Shown piece by piece: positions 41,995 through 53,490 of a stretch of 64,000 nt of DNA. Positions within the stretch are counted from its first letter, which is position 1. Each line of letters starts with the position of its first letter. The stretch is from the NCBI RefSeq assembly GCF_019112545.1, contig NW_025064931.1, positions 85,725-149,724 of the forward strand, in the 5' to 3' direction. The stretch is from Guyanagaster necrorhizus. Lineage: Eukaryota > Basidiomycota > Agaricomycetes > Agaricales > Physalacriaceae. Position numbers and translations under genes: made by a program. Under the pieces are notes generated by a model. The model was not told the origin of the DNA and searched no databases. It worked only from the letters and a program-made list of their open reading frames with translations.

Positions 41995-43297
41995 TCATGA
42001 AGAAGAGGTAGCAGATTCCTGCCTCTGAAGGACAGCACTAAAGAATGTATCTATCGTGTCCCAATACTCCGGTTTGGTCAAGCTAGGTTCTGTATCCAGA
42101 TCATCAGCGCATACTCTGCACGTTAAAGGCAAAGAGATCTCCTACCATGTCCACCGCGAGGGAAAGACCTGAATATATCCAAATCGCCGGGCGAACGTAG
42201 TTCCCACAATTTCCTCATATGCGCTTCGGGAACAACGGGGTCTGCCTCTCCGCTGAGCATGAGGAGCGGCAGCGTCCCTGGTATGGACGAGATTTTGGAC
42301 TCGGAATCCCATTTCTGGTGGACGATGAAAGCAAAAAGGCGGAGGACGCTCCAGCCTCGGACGATGCTGCGTATGGAAAGGAACGTGTTCTCCACTATGA
42401 GAGCGGACACCTGTTGTACGAATTTAGTTGGAGAGCGGGCCAGGACTTTTGGCATGTACCTTGGTGGGATTTCGGCTGACGAGGTCGATGGCTACGGCCC
42501 CGCCTAATGAGTGGCCGTATACAATCTTTAAAGTAAGCTATAAGTATGAGTGCTATGTTCGCAAGTGAAAGACACATACAATTGGCACCTGGGAGAGCTG
42601 CTGATCAGCTAACACGTACTCAAGCACAGCCTGCGCATCCTCCCTCAGACCTAGATAATCACCTTCAGTCAACGGAAACGGAAACAAGGAAAGTTTCACC
42701 TTTCTCAGAAGGAAAGCCACCGGAAGTTCCGTATCTTTAAAGAATGAAGATGGGACACTTGGAAAAAGAGAATGATATTTACCCTCGGTAAGAAACCAGA
42801 AGAACGTTACAGCGTCTTGCGTAGAATTGCTCAGCAAGATCTGTAATGTCCCACCAATGACAGGCATTTCCATGAAAGAGAATGAGCGTGGCGAGGGGAG
42901 GCTGAGTAGTTGAAGGTAAGCAAGATTCCCGAACATGGAAGGAATGTCCCACCAAAATCGAGTCTGAGTGTGATTCCGAATCCGAATCCGAGCCATGTAA
43001 ATATATTGCACATCTCAAAGCCACCTTGTCGGAAGTTGTCACCTCCACAAGCGTTAGCCTGTCCGTGCTCCGCACCACCCAGGTCCGGAAGAAGTCGTAG
43101 CGTCGACCTGTCCACAGTGTAAGGAGAGGTATACTAAGAGGACAGAGCATACTTCGATCGCGCTTGGGTTCAAAAGCTGCTGGGTAGACGCAGGCGTGTT
43201 GGCCATGCAGGAGGATCTGGTTCGCGGATTAGCAGATGGGGAGATGATGGAAGGGAAGGTTAGGACATACGGTTTTTAAGATATGAAGGAAAGACAT
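41995..43297 (-). CDS. bem46: BEM46-like alpha/beta hydrolase
   Basis: Seven exons: 43297-43271, 43216-42783, 42734-42700, 42662-42580, 42525-42460, 42410-42146 and 42089-41995; 334 aa. BEM46/ABHD13-type serine hydrolases are membrane-anchored and affect cell polarity and ER-plasma-membrane function in fungi; the substrate is uncertain. Seen: a VYPAAFEP block after a weak N-terminal anchor, oxyanion motif LILFHGNA, SYRGYGTSGG, GLREDAQAVLEY, nucleophile elbow YGHSLGG, acid in LSGEADPVVPEAH, and His in PRGGH just before the last intron. Introns are 36-57 nt with all phases consistent. For the last intron I chose the acceptor at 42090 (56 nt), because the alternative would be only 32 nt. Confidence 0.9.
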
Positions 43298-43480
43298 TGA
43301 CGGTAGGCGAGGGGTCGACTACGGTCAGGTAGATATACCATGAATGATAGACACGCATTTTCGGCGTGCTTACGATAATGCATCATCCTACGGCCTTACA
43401 ACAGTGCCTTTAAATACGAGGACAGGATTAAAGCCCGGCATGCCTCCATTTGGAAAGGATATTCCGAAAGTGCCGTTATC

Positions 43481-43665
43481 ATGCTACTACAGCTCGTCAG
43501 CCTCGAGGTAGGATTCCGCTTGTTGCTATGATGTGATCTGGATATTTGAATTATGTCATACATCAGGCTGTGTTATTCAACCTCTGCTGCTTGCTCGAGG
43601 AGTGGGATGTAACCGGCTATACTGAGGGTCTCAGAAACTGCCCTCAAATCAATTTCAATGTGTGA
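43481..43665 (+). CDS. Possible short two-exon gene at the island edge (41 aa)
   Basis: Exons 43481-43507 and 43567-43665 join in phase across a GTAGGA...CATCAG intron, reading MLLQLVSLE, then AVLFNLCCLLEEWDVTGY. It ends where the CpG-poor repeat block begins, so it may be the 5' part of a gene cut by the Ngaro-like element. No domain recognised. Confidence 0.3.
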
Positions 43666-43764
43666 ATGGCTATTATGTGCTTTTGGTTGGTGAGAGGTGG
43701 GGGTGGTGGTGGTTTGAGAAGGTTGAATGGGTTGCAGGAGAGATGGTTAGGGGAGGGGATGATG

Positions 43765-44911
43765 AGTGCATAAATATGCTAACTGCAGCTGTGCCTGTAG
43801 GGCAGAGTGTTCCCAAATGTAAGTGGTCTATGTTTTAGATGATCACCAACCAAGAGCTTGTATGATGGATTCTGAAAGTCTGAGTGATGCATAAAATATA
43901 GCTCCTCCAGCCCTAGCAGAGTGACCACCAAAGTCTCTGCCTAGAATTGCAAAAAACTTCTTGTTGAACCAATTTCACAATGGAATATCACCATTTTCAT
44001 GGAGAAAGAGTGGAGCACATGGGCCAGGAAGAAGATCTTGGCATTTTATATATTGTGATAGGAGCATGACAGGGTCTGTGAGCTCCTGTCATGTGAGTAG
44101 GATGTTGGTGCCATGGTAGAAGAGGTCAGATTCATTGTAAGGAAGATGGTATTGTACATCATTCTTTCAGAGAATGAAGAAAGAATGTTTGATTATTTTG
44201 TGAAAGTCTTAAAGTTGTTTGTCATTTTTCCAAATGAGCTCATCTGACCAGTGGCAGCCATAAAAGCAGCAAGCAAGGATGGTGGCAAATAAGAGGTCAT
44301 CACAAGAATTTGAGATGTTAGCAAGAAGACAAAAGGTGATCAAGTGGGATAATTGAAGAGGTAGTTTTTGGGATGTGGGATCACCTCTTGTCTTTCTTGA
44401 ACCATGGATAGTAGCTTGTACCATAAGATGTTTCTGACTGGCATCAAAGTCAGGATAGAGGTCTTTTAGAAAGTGATGGACTCCAGTCAAGTATTTTGGG
44501 CCAGATGAGATGAACTGAGATGTATAGGTGATATACCTGCTGAGAGTAAGTGGTGTTGGTTCAAGCAGCAATGCATGAGTAATGCAAAACTGTATGTAGT
44601 CATGCACTTCTGTTGCATAACTCTTTGCTGCTCTGAGCTTGATTGCATGGGCTTGGAGAAACAGAACATGTTCATTGAGAAGAGAAAGAGAGAAAGCTGG
44701 GCAAGCAATGCAAGGGGCATGCTTGTCCAGTGCAGTTAGAAGGATTGTCTCCATAGCACTGGCAGTAGGTCTCTTAGTGGAGTGAAAGTGTGTATGTGGT
44801 CAGCAGGGAATTTATGATGATATTCATTCAATATGAGTTGGAAAAGCATATCAGTCTGAATATTATCTTTTCTATCAATATGTCAAACACAAACATCAAT
44901 TCCTGATTGGA
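43765..44911 (-). pseudogene. Tyrosine recombinase of the Ngaro-like element
   Basis: The minus strand has an N-terminal core-binding-like domain from METILLTALDKHAPCIACPA (44754), YATEVHDYIQFCI and LSRYITYTSQFISSGPKYL, then a catalytic region to about 43765. The box II motif HSARAGGA (43912-43923) supplies the H-x-x-R pair, and a downstream TYIW (Tyr codon 43819-43821) is the likely nucleophile. The box I arginine appears replaced: CCFYGCHWSDEL has His where family members have Arg, consistent with CGT to CAT. Several stops make it dead. Upstream sequence to 44911 joins the RNase H end at 51589 once copia is removed. Confidence 0.8.
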
Positions 44912-44916
44912 GTATC

Positions 44917-45119
44917 TGTTGCAGGCAGGTTACTTTCATGCAGTGGATAATAGGCCAGACTGAGTATGATGGTCAATTGCTTAAAGGCTGAGATACATAT
45001 GACTACTACTTACCTGAGTATGACAGTCAATTGCTTAAAGGCAATTAACTGTTGACTCAGGACAAAACTGTCTATGCTTATATAAGGTTGACATCAGGTA
45101 CTTGTGTCATCCTGCAACA
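44917..45119 (-). repeat. Copia 3' LTR (203 bp)
   Basis: TGTTGCAGG...CCTGCAACA; both ends match the partner at 51381-51583. A TATATAAGG box lies near 45079. Confidence 0.92.
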
Positions 45120-45365
45120 CTCCCCCTTGACACAATACTTCTCAGAGTTCAAGACCCAACAGCCTGATCATGTGAGTCATCTTCTCCTTTTCTAAAGCCT
45201 TTGTGAAGATGTTTAATATGTATGTGCTCCCACTCAACCTCATCTCATAACCAGTAGAAGCAGAGATCAAGATGTTTGACACAATCATGATGATCAGGAT
45301 TGAGAGTGACAGAGAGAGCAGACTGGTTGTCAATCAGCAGTGGAGATAGTGATAGATGATGGAAG

Positions 45366-46953
45366 TTAAATTCTGTGAACAGATTTTGCAGCCACATATT
45401 CAGCCTCTGTGGTTGATAAGATTACTATAGATTTTAGCCAGCTCATCCAGCTGACTGCATCTGTGCCCATCTTGACAACATATTCTGAGGTTGAGTGCCC
45501 ATTGTCTGGGTTTCCACCATGATCTGCATCTGTGTATGTTTTGAACAGGTCTGGGTTTGTAGCATCAGGTGAATATGTCAATTTTAGGTTGATTATTCCC
45601 TTTATGTATCTGAGGAGGCATTTCAGGGCCTCCCAATGTCTCAATCCAGGGTTTTTGCTGAAACATGATAGGACACTGACTGCAAAAGCTATGTCAGGAT
45701 GAGTGGTGATGGCCAGGTATGCTACAGAGCCAAGGATCTGGAGATATGGGATGTGCCACATGGTTTCCCATTCTTCTGGAGTAGCAGGGGACATTGAGTT
45801 GGATAGCTTAGTGTGTGGATCAAGAAGAGTACTGACACTGTTACAGTCAGACATTTCAGTATGTTTTAGGATTTTTTAGATGTACTGTGATTGAGAGAGT
45901 GTGAGTGTTCAGTTTAGATGGTCTCTGTGTATTTTGACATCAAGGAGGAATGAAGTTGGATCTAGATTGTGAAGTTTGAAGTGCTTCTTGAGATCATCAA
46001 CAATATGTCATGCAGACTCCATGGACTTTGCAGCAATTGTTACATCATCAACAAACACTGGAACAATAATCTGAGCATCATCTCTCTTGTACACTCATAC
46101 ACTGTGTTCACAGCATACTCTGCCAAAGCCTATCTTGGTCATAGTGCTGTGGAGCTTTTTGTGCCATTCATGCTCAGCCTGCTTCAGTCCATAGATGGAC
46201 TTGAAGAGACAAAGCACTCAGCTCTTGTCCTTTGTCTCAAATCCCTCTAGTTGTTGAAGGTATACCTTCTCTTTTAGATCACCATTCAGAAACACTGATG
46301 AGATGTCCACACTCCAGAGCTCTAGGTCCTCAAGTGCAGCAAGAGTGAGGACTGTTTGGATGGCTGCTTATTTTGGAGTAGGAGAGAAGATTTCAGTGTA
46401 GTCAAAACCTGGCCACTGTGAGTACCTTTTTGCAACATAGCATGCCTTGTAGTGTTCAATGGATCCATCAGAGTTATGCTTCACTTTGAAGACCCATTTT
46501 CCATCTATAGCCTTTTGCCCTGGGGAGAGCTTCACAAGCTCAAAGGTGCCACTCTCCTGCAGTGTATTCAATTTCTGCTGAGCTGCCTCATACCATTTTT
46601 CACTTTCCTCTCCTGGCTGAGTCATTGCCTCTGCAAGTGTCTTTGGTTCATCATTGGGTGCAGATGCTTGGTTTGCCATCTCTACTGCTGTCTGAAATGC
46701 AAGCTCAAGAGCTTCTGTATATGTGATATAGTTATTATCATACAATACAAAGGTTATTCCTGTGACAACATCTGTCTCAGTAAGCTCTGGCTCAACAGTG
46801 GTTTCATCAATGGGTTCATCAATGGGTTCATCTGAGTCTGGTGAGTTCATTGCATTGATGTCAGAATGTTTATAGCAAAAACCATGTCCAGTGTTTGGAG
46901 ATGGAATTACAAGACCTTTGGAGTCATATTGTGGCTCAAAGCATGCCTGAAGA
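45366..46953 (-). pseudogene. Copia reverse transcriptase and RNase H
   Basis: Minus strand: PKTLAEAMTQPGEESEKWYE, then GTFELVKLSPGQKAIDGKWV and DYTEIFSP (RT N-terminus), catalytic FVDDVTIAAK near 46050, and RNase H (HTKLSNSMSP, GSVAYLAITTHPDIAFAVSV, TYTDADHGG, VSWMSWLKSIVILSTTEAEY). The frame is broken by stops between 45855 and 46370 and elsewhere. Confidence 0.9.
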
Positions 46954-48774
46954 TGTTGACATGCCCTCTCCATGTTCAGGCATGTAAAATTGTGAAAATT
47001 GTGAATACATGGGCTGCATTCCAGTCCAGTAAGCATGTAACAGAAAATAGAACTAGAGTGCACAGAAACCTAGCTATCATAATGCTAAACTGAAGTAACA
47101 ATAAGCAGAGTGCATGGCCTAGTAACAGACTAATACCAGAGGGGTTAGGCTGCATGTGAGGTCCCAGCACTTGGCCCTAAATGTGCCAATACTATTATGA
47201 AAGAACATGCTAAAAATAAAAAGACTATGATCAGCAATTCTGATCACATTGATCAAAGATACACAGCCATTGATGCACTGATGGGACATGCTTTAGAACA
47301 GAGAACTAAAAACCAAAGAAAAGTATCTGAGTAAATGGGTATTGAACAGAGAAATAGAATGATGATAACAAAGTAATAAGTAGAGGAATATTACCCCAGA
47401 AATGAATAGCATGCATATCACCCTGAGCCTTGTGTGCATACTTATGGTGCCTTAGCACACATAACACAGTGAGGGACTCCACATTATACTGAGAAATGGC
47501 ACCTTTGGTGAGTCAGATGGAATGACTGGCTGGACATAGAGAAGCAAAACATAGCCATTGTGGCTGACTCCTGGCACAAGAGATAACCTCAGGGGTCTGA
47601 AACAGTTTACTACTGTCAAAGATGTCACCAGATAAATAAGAAAGTGAGCAGACCTGATGAGGCCAGCTAGCCAATGTCAGCTAGTGAAGAAACAGTGGGC
47701 ACAGTCCTCACTCAGAAGAGAATAAGTGTGGTGACTGCAATATGCATATGCATAATAACCATGGAATCCAACATAGAGTCCTACACTTTGAAGATACCAT
47801 AGTAGGATTGTATTAGTAAGTATCCTAGTAGAGTATTTAAATATGGTATTGTATGAGTAGAGGACAAGTTTCCAACCCCCACAGTTGTGGTGTATTGGGC
47901 ACAGAAGGCCTTGCACTCTAGTTCTGGATTTGTGTTTGTAACTTTGGGCAAGAGAATAAAATTATTATTGAATATCCTTGAGAGAGCTGTGAGAACTAAG
48001 CAAGGCATTGAAGCTCACAAAGAACTTAAGCCCAGTTTGACAAGAGGTTTTGGATTGTGCTCTAATCTGAGAATAAGAGTGGTGTCTGAAGGGCATCATC
48101 TTGAGTTTTTGAGGTATTTGTGATGCATGGTGCTACAGGTGGCAGAGGTTCAAACCCTTTGGCTTGATTAGTGTGTGCTTTTGTGTTATTTCCACAGATT
48201 GGCAGAGGTTCAGACCCTTTGGTCTGTCAGATGGGGTTTTATTGTGTTTTGTGTCTCTGGATCACATAGGTTTGAATCCTGTGGGTCTATGATCAGTTTA
48301 AAAGCTTGTGAACAGAGATCTGTGCTCTTTGGCACTTGTGGATGTGTTTGTGCTTAGTTTTTGCTTAGAGCATGAAGCTTTGAGTCATGTATTGTGTGTA
48401 TTAGAGATTTTGGGGTGATCTGAGCTGTGCTTAGGACGATTTGGAGAGTTTTATGAGAGTGTTTCGATGTATTGTATTGAGCTGCAGTACCCTTTGCCTT
48501 GAGGCCCAGCAACACCAGTTGTCATCTCTTGTTTTGATAAAATGAAAAGCTTTGAGGCTTAGAGAGACCTCAGACTGTTGTAAGTGCGCTATTACCATTT
48601 GTGCACTGTGATCTCATTGAAGAAGACAATTATATTTGTTGAATACTATTTTTATCACATTATAATCCCCCTATGAACTAAGAGTTTTGTGTGTGTGTTG
48701 GTGTGAGTGCAGTCAGTGGATAATGCTCTGCTGTATCTATTTTCACATTGCACATGCTCAGATCCTCTTCAACA
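46954..48774 (+). repeat. Repeat R1, full copy (about 1.82 kb)
   Basis: Starts TGTTGACATG and ends CTCTTCAACA (TGTTGA/TCAACA inverted ends), inserted between copia integrase and RT. Flanks GAAGA and TGAAG could be a damaged target duplication (TGAAG or GAAG, depending on the exact edges). No convincing protein frame. It keeps a few CpGs near 48430-48600. The inverse copy at 4181-5667 shares its first about 1.45 kb. May be a solo LTR of a long-LTR element or a non-autonomous element. Confidence 0.65.
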
Positions 48775-50577
48775 TGAAGGTGGTGAAGAGGGTGTAGGAG
48801 ATGTCAGAAGACTTGATAGTGAAGTAAGAGGTGATCTTAGAGGTGTTTGCATATTTGATAGAGTGGATGGAGCTGGCAAGGATGGTGATGATGAGAGTTG
48901 CTCAGATGGCAGAGATAGCTTATCAGTAGGTATGTTCTCTCCCCCTTGATGAGACATTGTTGCATTGGGTATAGCAGTATCTATGCTGTTATATCTGTTT
49001 GTAGGAGATGTATCATCACCAAGAGGATTTATAATATTTCTGTGATTTCTAGGAAATACATGCTCATTAAATACAGCATGGCTGGAGGTGATGAACTGCT
49101 GTATAGAGGGGTTCCAGAATAGCCAACCTTTTACTCCCTCTGGATATCCAACAAAGATATATTTTTGGGTGTGTGACTCTAATGCTCAACATCTCTTTTT
49201 TCATATTAGCACATATGCAAGGCATTCAAACACATGAAAATGGGATATATCTGGTTTTCAGTGATTTGGATCCCATTCTGTGAAGGATGTGGTGTTTGGA
49301 AGAGGATCTGTGGGGATGCAATTTTGGACATAAATGAATACTCAGAGAGTGAGGTTCCAAAATGATAGTGGAAGATGTGACTCATTTAGCATGGCAGTGA
49401 TGGCCTCTGCAATTGTGCAGTTGGCTTGTTCTGCTGTGCCACTCTGGTATGGTTCATTGGGTTCAGTATGTCACCTTTTGATCTCATGCTCAGCACAGAA
49501 GTTGACAAACTCTTTTCCCATATATTCACCACCTTTGTCTTTCTGAAACTCAATGATTTTGAGTCCTAGGTGGATATTCTCTGCATATGCTTTGAACTGC
49601 TTGAAGGCATTAAAAGCATCACTTTTATACTTCAAAGGTGTGACAGCTCAAGTGTCAGATACACTGCAGATGAATGTTATCCAGTAATGATAGCCCTCTG
49701 GAGTTGTGACATGCATTGAACCTTTGATATCACTGTATACTCACTCAAGAAGATGTTCCTTCTCCTCTGAGAGGCCACAAGAAACATTGTAGTGATGCTG
49801 TTTGCCAGTGAGGCATGGTATGCAGATAGGATCAGTTGGAGAACCTGACTCTTGTTTCATTCCAGTTACTTGCTGCTTTGTATGCATGTGCTGTATAGTG
49901 TTCATATTTCAATGACAGCAACATCTGTGCCAAAGTGTGTTGTCCATCTGGCAGATACTTGTAGAGCTTGAGTTTGCAACAATAGTGGTTGATTTTGAGA
50001 ATGAATATGTGGTAGCATTGACATAGCTGATATTGCTCTCATTTACAGTTGCTGTGAATCAAATCTTTTCACCCTGGCTGAAAGTGACATCTGATCCAGC
50101 GATTGAAATCTTAAATCCCTTTTCCTGTGTAAGATGATAGAGTGACAAGAGATTACTTTTCAATGCTGGTACATGTAATGTGTCAAGAAGTTCCACCACT
50201 GAGCCTTTCTCTCCCTGAATCTCTAGCTCCAATACTACTGATCCAATCCCTGCTGAATAGATGACTGAATTGTCTGCAAGACAAACAGGAATGATATATG
50301 GAGCATAGAGTTGGAACCATTGTTGGTGAGGGATCATATGATGAGAAGCACCTGTATTGGTATTCCAATGAGACACAGCAGATGATGATAGATCAGTACT
50401 TGCTTGGCTAGCAGTCTCCTCCTTTGTCTCAGCAGAGTTAGTGGCTTCTGAATCCTTCTTTCCAGCTTTCTTGTGATGATGCTTCTCAGCAGTATGGTCA
50501 GCAGCACATTCATGGTTTCATTTAAGTGAGAGCTTCTTGGTTATACATTCTTCTTCTGCATGATTCTTGTGAAGGCA
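48775..50577 (-). pseudogene. Copia protease and integrase
   Basis: Protease: HWNTNTGASHHM, where the catalytic Asp of D-T-G has become Asn (codon 50356-50358, GAT to AAT). Integrase segments from about 50000 down: KGSMHVTTPEGYHYW, EFQKDKGGEYMGKEF, YQSGTAEQANCTIAEA, HVFECLAYV and FVGYPEGVKGW, followed by a Ser/Pro-rich linker that ends at R1. Several stops interrupt the frame. Confidence 0.85.
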
Positions 50578-51264
50578 CTATCCACATTTTACAGCAGCAT
50601 TGGTAGCCAGATTCATGGCTGAATAAAAAGATGTGACTTTGAGAGTGATAGAGACTGCTGGATCACCAGCATGCAGCTTCTGATTGTTTTCTTTATTGTG
50701 AAATGCAGTGTGGAGTCCTTTGAGAGTGAGTTTATTGGAGAGAAGGAATAGCAATGTGATGAAGTTTTCAAATTCAGACTGAGAGAGTGCACAAATCAGG
50801 GCCATAATGAGAAGCTCTTCTTCTAACTGCTGGAGGCCAAAATGAGCAGGATGCAGAGCATGGATACAACTCATGATTTGAGTGCCCTGACTGGCAAGGT
50901 CTGGAAGTGATTCTTCTGTCTCCTTCTTGAGATTGAAGAAGCTGTTGTAGGCTACAAATTGAGTCACTAGTTTTCTTTGCTGATGATGTGTCTTTAATGT
51001 GTCCCACATCCTCTCTGGATCATCAAGGCAGAGGTAGATTGTGCCAGCAGCTGATACCTGAGTCTCCTTCCAGTCCTTCCAGTCCTTCTTCTCCTGGTAT
51101 GTTGGCTTCTTAGGTTCTGCAAATTCTGGTTCAGGGTCACAGCCAATGGTGATAAGATACTCATGGCAAGTTTTGAGTAGGGCCAACATGTTTTCTTCTC
51201 ACTCACCATAATTAGAGGCATTTAGGTTGTCAAAGCCTTTTTTGATTGTGTTGAAGGATGGCAT
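50578..51264 (-). pseudogene. Copia gag
   Basis: Starts MPSFNTIKKGFDNLNASNYG at 51264, then a TGA where Trp is expected (NYGEWEEN-type), and continues with a UBN2-like gag (AAGTIYLCLDDPE, WDTLKTHHQQ). A zinc knuckle with the pattern C-x2-C-x4-H-x4-C follows across the 3' end, with one stop inside it. Confidence 0.8.
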
Positions 51265-51368
51265 GATGTATGTGGTGATATTGTTTCAGTAGTGAAATGA
51301 CTGATGGAGAGATAGCAGAGCACAAGCAATATGCAAAGAAAAAAAAACAAAGTAGGCCTTAAAGTGTG

Positions 51369-51380
51369 AGGCCCATAACC
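51369..51380 (-). other. Copia primer-binding site, half-tRNA type
   Basis: GGTTATGGGCCT (minus) follows the 5' LTR directly. It would pair with an initiator-tRNA-Met anticodon region (CCCATAACC-like), as in Drosophila copia, where an internal tRNA fragment primes. Inference from motif only. Confidence 0.55.
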
Positions 51381-51583
51381 TGTTGCAGGCAGGTTACTTT
51401 CACACAGTGGATAATAGGCCAGACTGAGTATGACAGTCAATTGCTTAAAGGCTGAGGTATGTATCACTACTACTTATCTGAGTATGATAGTCAATTGCTT
51501 AAAGGCAATTGACTGTTGACTCAGGACAAAACTGTCTATGCTTATATAAGGTTGACATCAGATACTTGTGTCATCCCACAACA
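51381..51583 (-). repeat. Copia 5' LTR (203 bp)
   Basis: TGTTGCAGG...CCCACAACA; partner of 44917-45119, differing by transitions. On the minus strand the next bases, GGTTATGGGCCT, are the likely primer-binding site (51369-51380). Confidence 0.92.
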
Positions 51584-51588
51584 GTATC

Positions 51589-52962
51589 AGGCCTGCTGCT
51601 CTAAGTAAGGGTCTATTGTGAAGAGGTTCTGATACTGATAGAGAATCAAATGCAGCAACAGAATCAAGGCTATTGGTAAAAAGTAAAAGGTGATGAGAGA
51701 GTTTGGATAGAGATACTGCATAATGGATGGCCAAAAGAATAGTGACAAGTTTGAGAAAGAAGATGTCAATCATATCTTTAGATGATGATGGATAGAGCTG
51801 ATATACAAAACCATTTTCTGCAAAAATGAATGATAATGCATTTTTTAAGCTGGCATCCATCCAAAATATCATGTCAGCTTCTGAGTCAGCCCAAAAAGCT
51901 GAGTCAACAAAATGAACACCTACAGAATCCAACAGAATAGATGAAAACCAGAAGAGATTCTCTCTAACTGCAGCATTGATGAGGATCTTTGTGAAAGAGT
52001 GAGTCTTTCCAGCCATCTTTCTATACAAGGAAGGAAGAGCAGGATGGCCTCATAGTAGAATATTCAATACCCAGTTCAGGTATCCACCTAAATGCTGCTA
52101 TTTCTGTAGAATAGATGCTCTTCCAGGTGTTGAAAGAAATGAGTCAATCTCAGATTTGGCATTGATAACAGACTCCTGTGTAAGGGGGATACTTCTTTGG
52201 TTGACATCAATGTAGAAACTGATGATTTTGAGAGTCCAACCATGCATCTGTTTTGGATCATCAAAGAGACAAGAGATATATTCCCAAAATATCAAAAGTT
52301 GTACTTGCCATGCTAGTCACCACTGACCATGATAGAAAACTTGGTGATTGGCAAAATCCCAGCCAAAGAGGTCATCCATATAAACATGGAGGTCAGTGAT
52401 ATCAAGATGATGGATCTCAATCCAGCACAACAAGGCTGAGACTGAGCACCAAATCCTGGGTGAAACTTGGCTCCCAAAGACAAGCTGCCTAATGATGTGA
52501 TATTAGTTGTCAATAAGGACCACTTGATGAATTTGCTATAGAGGATGTGCTGGTAAATTCAAAAAGGTCTTAGTGACATCACTTTTATATGGAGTGAAAT
52601 TAGCATTGAGATGTTGTATTTTGGCATTGAAAAGAGTCTCACCAAATGGATGCATATCATCATATTTGACCTTTGCCTCACTAGCAGAGATTTATAGATG
52701 ATACTTTCATACTGGGCAGGAGTGTAAACCCATCCAGTAGAGATGGTGACTAATGACCAGCTGCAACTTTGTGATCATGAAATGCTTGTATTTCATTGAT
52801 ATCTTGAGAATCAGTGGCATAATTCTCAGTCTTATCATAGAGAGTCTTCCCATTCACCAAGATTGAGAGGCCAGAATCCATTCTGAAGACCATGAATGAC
52901 TGAGGAGATGAAGGGTTCATTTGGATGAAACCAAAGGATATTCTCCAAGTGATTGACATTGA
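51589..52962 (-). pseudogene. Reverse transcriptase and RNase H of the Ngaro-like element
   Basis: The minus strand begins in phase with 61055 across gypsy-5 (NVNHLENILWFHPNEPF, LQNGFWPLNLGEWED). The RT core has an intact YMDD at 52371-52382 within DITDLHVYMDDLFGWD. A thumb-like region (IDSFLSTPGRASILQK) and RNase H (MAGKTHSFTKILINAAVREN, FWMDASLKNALSFIFAENGF, IFFLKLVTILLAIHY) follow. Frameshifts and stops interrupt it. Copia cuts the end of RNase H at 51589; the frame resumes at 44911 (AAGLIL, then QSGIDV). Confidence 0.85.
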
Positions 52963-53432
52963 TATTATAATTTTTACCATTTCTTTATTTCTTTTCTTGA
53001 TTAACCCCTATTCATGCTTAGTCAGAGTGCTTATGCCAGTGTTTAGGACCATAGAACAGGCTTAGTCATTATAACAAGCTATGTCCATCATTGTCTTCCA
53101 ATGCAATGACAACCTTTGATGATGCACAACAACCTTTTTGTAGATAGTAACAATGCCCAAGGACAATGGGCACAAAGACTTGGACTAGTACAATAGGCAG
53201 TAGTATATTTATCTTGACAGATGAGAAGTATATAAGTAGAACTGCTCTCACTGGTATAACTCCAGCTTTGAGCTAAAGTTTATTCATATCATTTCACTCT
53301 CAAGCTTTCTTGCAAAGGCCTTGAAGCACATTGGTCAATAGAGTACAACAAGTGGACTCTAGTGTGACTGTACAAATACAATACAGTGCTAGTTTATCAT
53401 ATGTTCTGATCATGTGTGACTTGAGTCTAACA
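52963..53432 (+). repeat. Gypsy-5 5' LTR (470 bp)
   Basis: TATTATAATTTTTACC...GAGTCTAACA; the first dinucleotide, normally TG, is TA. Partner of 60585-61054. Confidence 0.93.
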
Positions 53433-53490
53433 ATTAGCTTGAAGCTTCTGCTTCTCTTTCCTTATGCACAACAAGTGCAAAGAAAACCAA

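Larger units (their letters stand above)
44917..51583 (-). mobile_element. Ty1/copia retrotransposon (6667 bp, TSD GTATC)
   Basis: Minus-strand element with two 203-bp LTRs (44917-45119 and 51381-51583) and target duplications GTATC at 44912-44916 and 51584-51588. Order from its 5' LTR: PBS, gag with CCHC knuckle, protease, integrase, RT, RNase H, then a polypurine tract (GTCAAGGGGGAG, minus, about 45120-45131). R1 is inserted between integrase and RT (46954-48774). It sits at the RNase H-YR junction of the Ngaro-like element. Several stops; not functional. Confidence 0.93.

Noticed and set aside
42114..42145. A 32-nt intron in the BEM46-like gene
   Set aside because: Too short for fungal splicing; a 56-nt alternative ending at 42090 keeps the frame and gives a better C-terminus.
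48130..48240. Short repeated GCAGAGGTTCARACCCTTTGG units as a CRISPR-like array
   Set aside because: Only two imperfect units in a eukaryotic repeat element; spacing and context do not fit a CRISPR array.
46954..48774. R1 as a solo LTR with a clean 5-bp duplication
   Set aside because: Candidate flanks (GAAGA and TGAAG) do not match exactly at any consistent element edge, so only an unclassified repeat is claimed.
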